NCBI GenBank assembly: GCA_902475375.1
Contig: CABRZC010000108.1
Location: 1 to 6,183, forward strand
Direction: 5' to 3'
DNA: 6,183 bases
Source of the DNA: an uncultured Collinsella sp.
Lineage (GTDB): Bacteria; Actinomycetota; Coriobacteriia; Coriobacteriales; Coriobacteriaceae
Below are positions 6,143 to 6,183 of the stretch, one piece after another. A program made the position numbers and the translations under genes. Under the pieces are notes generated by a model, which worked only from the letters and a program-made list of their open reading frames with translations, ran no database searches and was not told the origin of the DNA. Each line of letters starts with the position of its first letter. The first letter of the stretch is position 1.

Positions 6143-6183
6143 AAAAGCACCACAAAGGGGACAGGCCCCTTTGTGGTGCTTTT
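6143..6183 (+). terminator. Rho-independent terminator of the hicAB operon
   Basis: AAAAGCACCACAAAGGGG at 6143-6160 is the perfect reverse complement of 6166-6183, an 18-bp stem with a 5-nt ACAGG loop. It ends in TTTT at the window edge, so the full T-run may continue outside. The symmetric A-run on the left could let it act in both directions. Confidence 0.87.

Overview
The window looks like chromosome of a GC-rich actinobacterium. A gut Coriobacteriia member, Collinsella-like, is my best guess. That rests on the strong GC bias at third codon positions, AAAGGAG ribosome binding sites, an M16C peptidase and a zinc-ribbon membrane protein. The genus is an inference; there is no rRNA or marker gene here to test it.

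Layout. Positions 1-339 are a gene-free leader with a 12-bp tandem repeat near its left end and a GC-rich hairpin just before the first ribosome binding site. Positions 340-3378 (+) encode a complete 1012-aa presequence-protease-like M16C metallopeptidase. Positions 3379-3684 are a convergent intergenic region holding, in order, a terminator for the peptidase, a 162-bp nested palindromic array (four copies of a 16-nt core in alternating orientation), and a terminator for the facing gene. Positions 3685-5319 (-) encode a 544-aa membrane-anchored protein with a zinc ribbon, one transmembrane helix, an EF-hand-like loop, a leucine-rich stretch and about nine YD-type repeats. Positions 5320-5540 are a divergent intergenic region with a 12-bp palindrome, two tandem LexA/SOS-box-like sites over a promoter, and an inverted repeat that looks like an antitoxin operator. 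Positions 5541-6126 (+) encode a hicA-hicB toxin-antitoxin pair with an 8-bp gene overlap, followed by a strong terminator at the window edge.

The peptidase and the YD-repeat protein look like independent single-gene units, each closed by its own terminator. The hicAB pair is a two-gene operon, visibly less GC-rich than the peptidase gene and probably acquired. Its upstream region suggests dual control: an upstream promoter covered by SOS-box-like repeats and a downstream promoter overlapped by a probable HicB operator. The three terminators share an apical GGGACA(T/G)GC motif although their lower stems differ. Together with the palindromic array, this suggests dispersed repeat families occupy the intergenic space of this genome.
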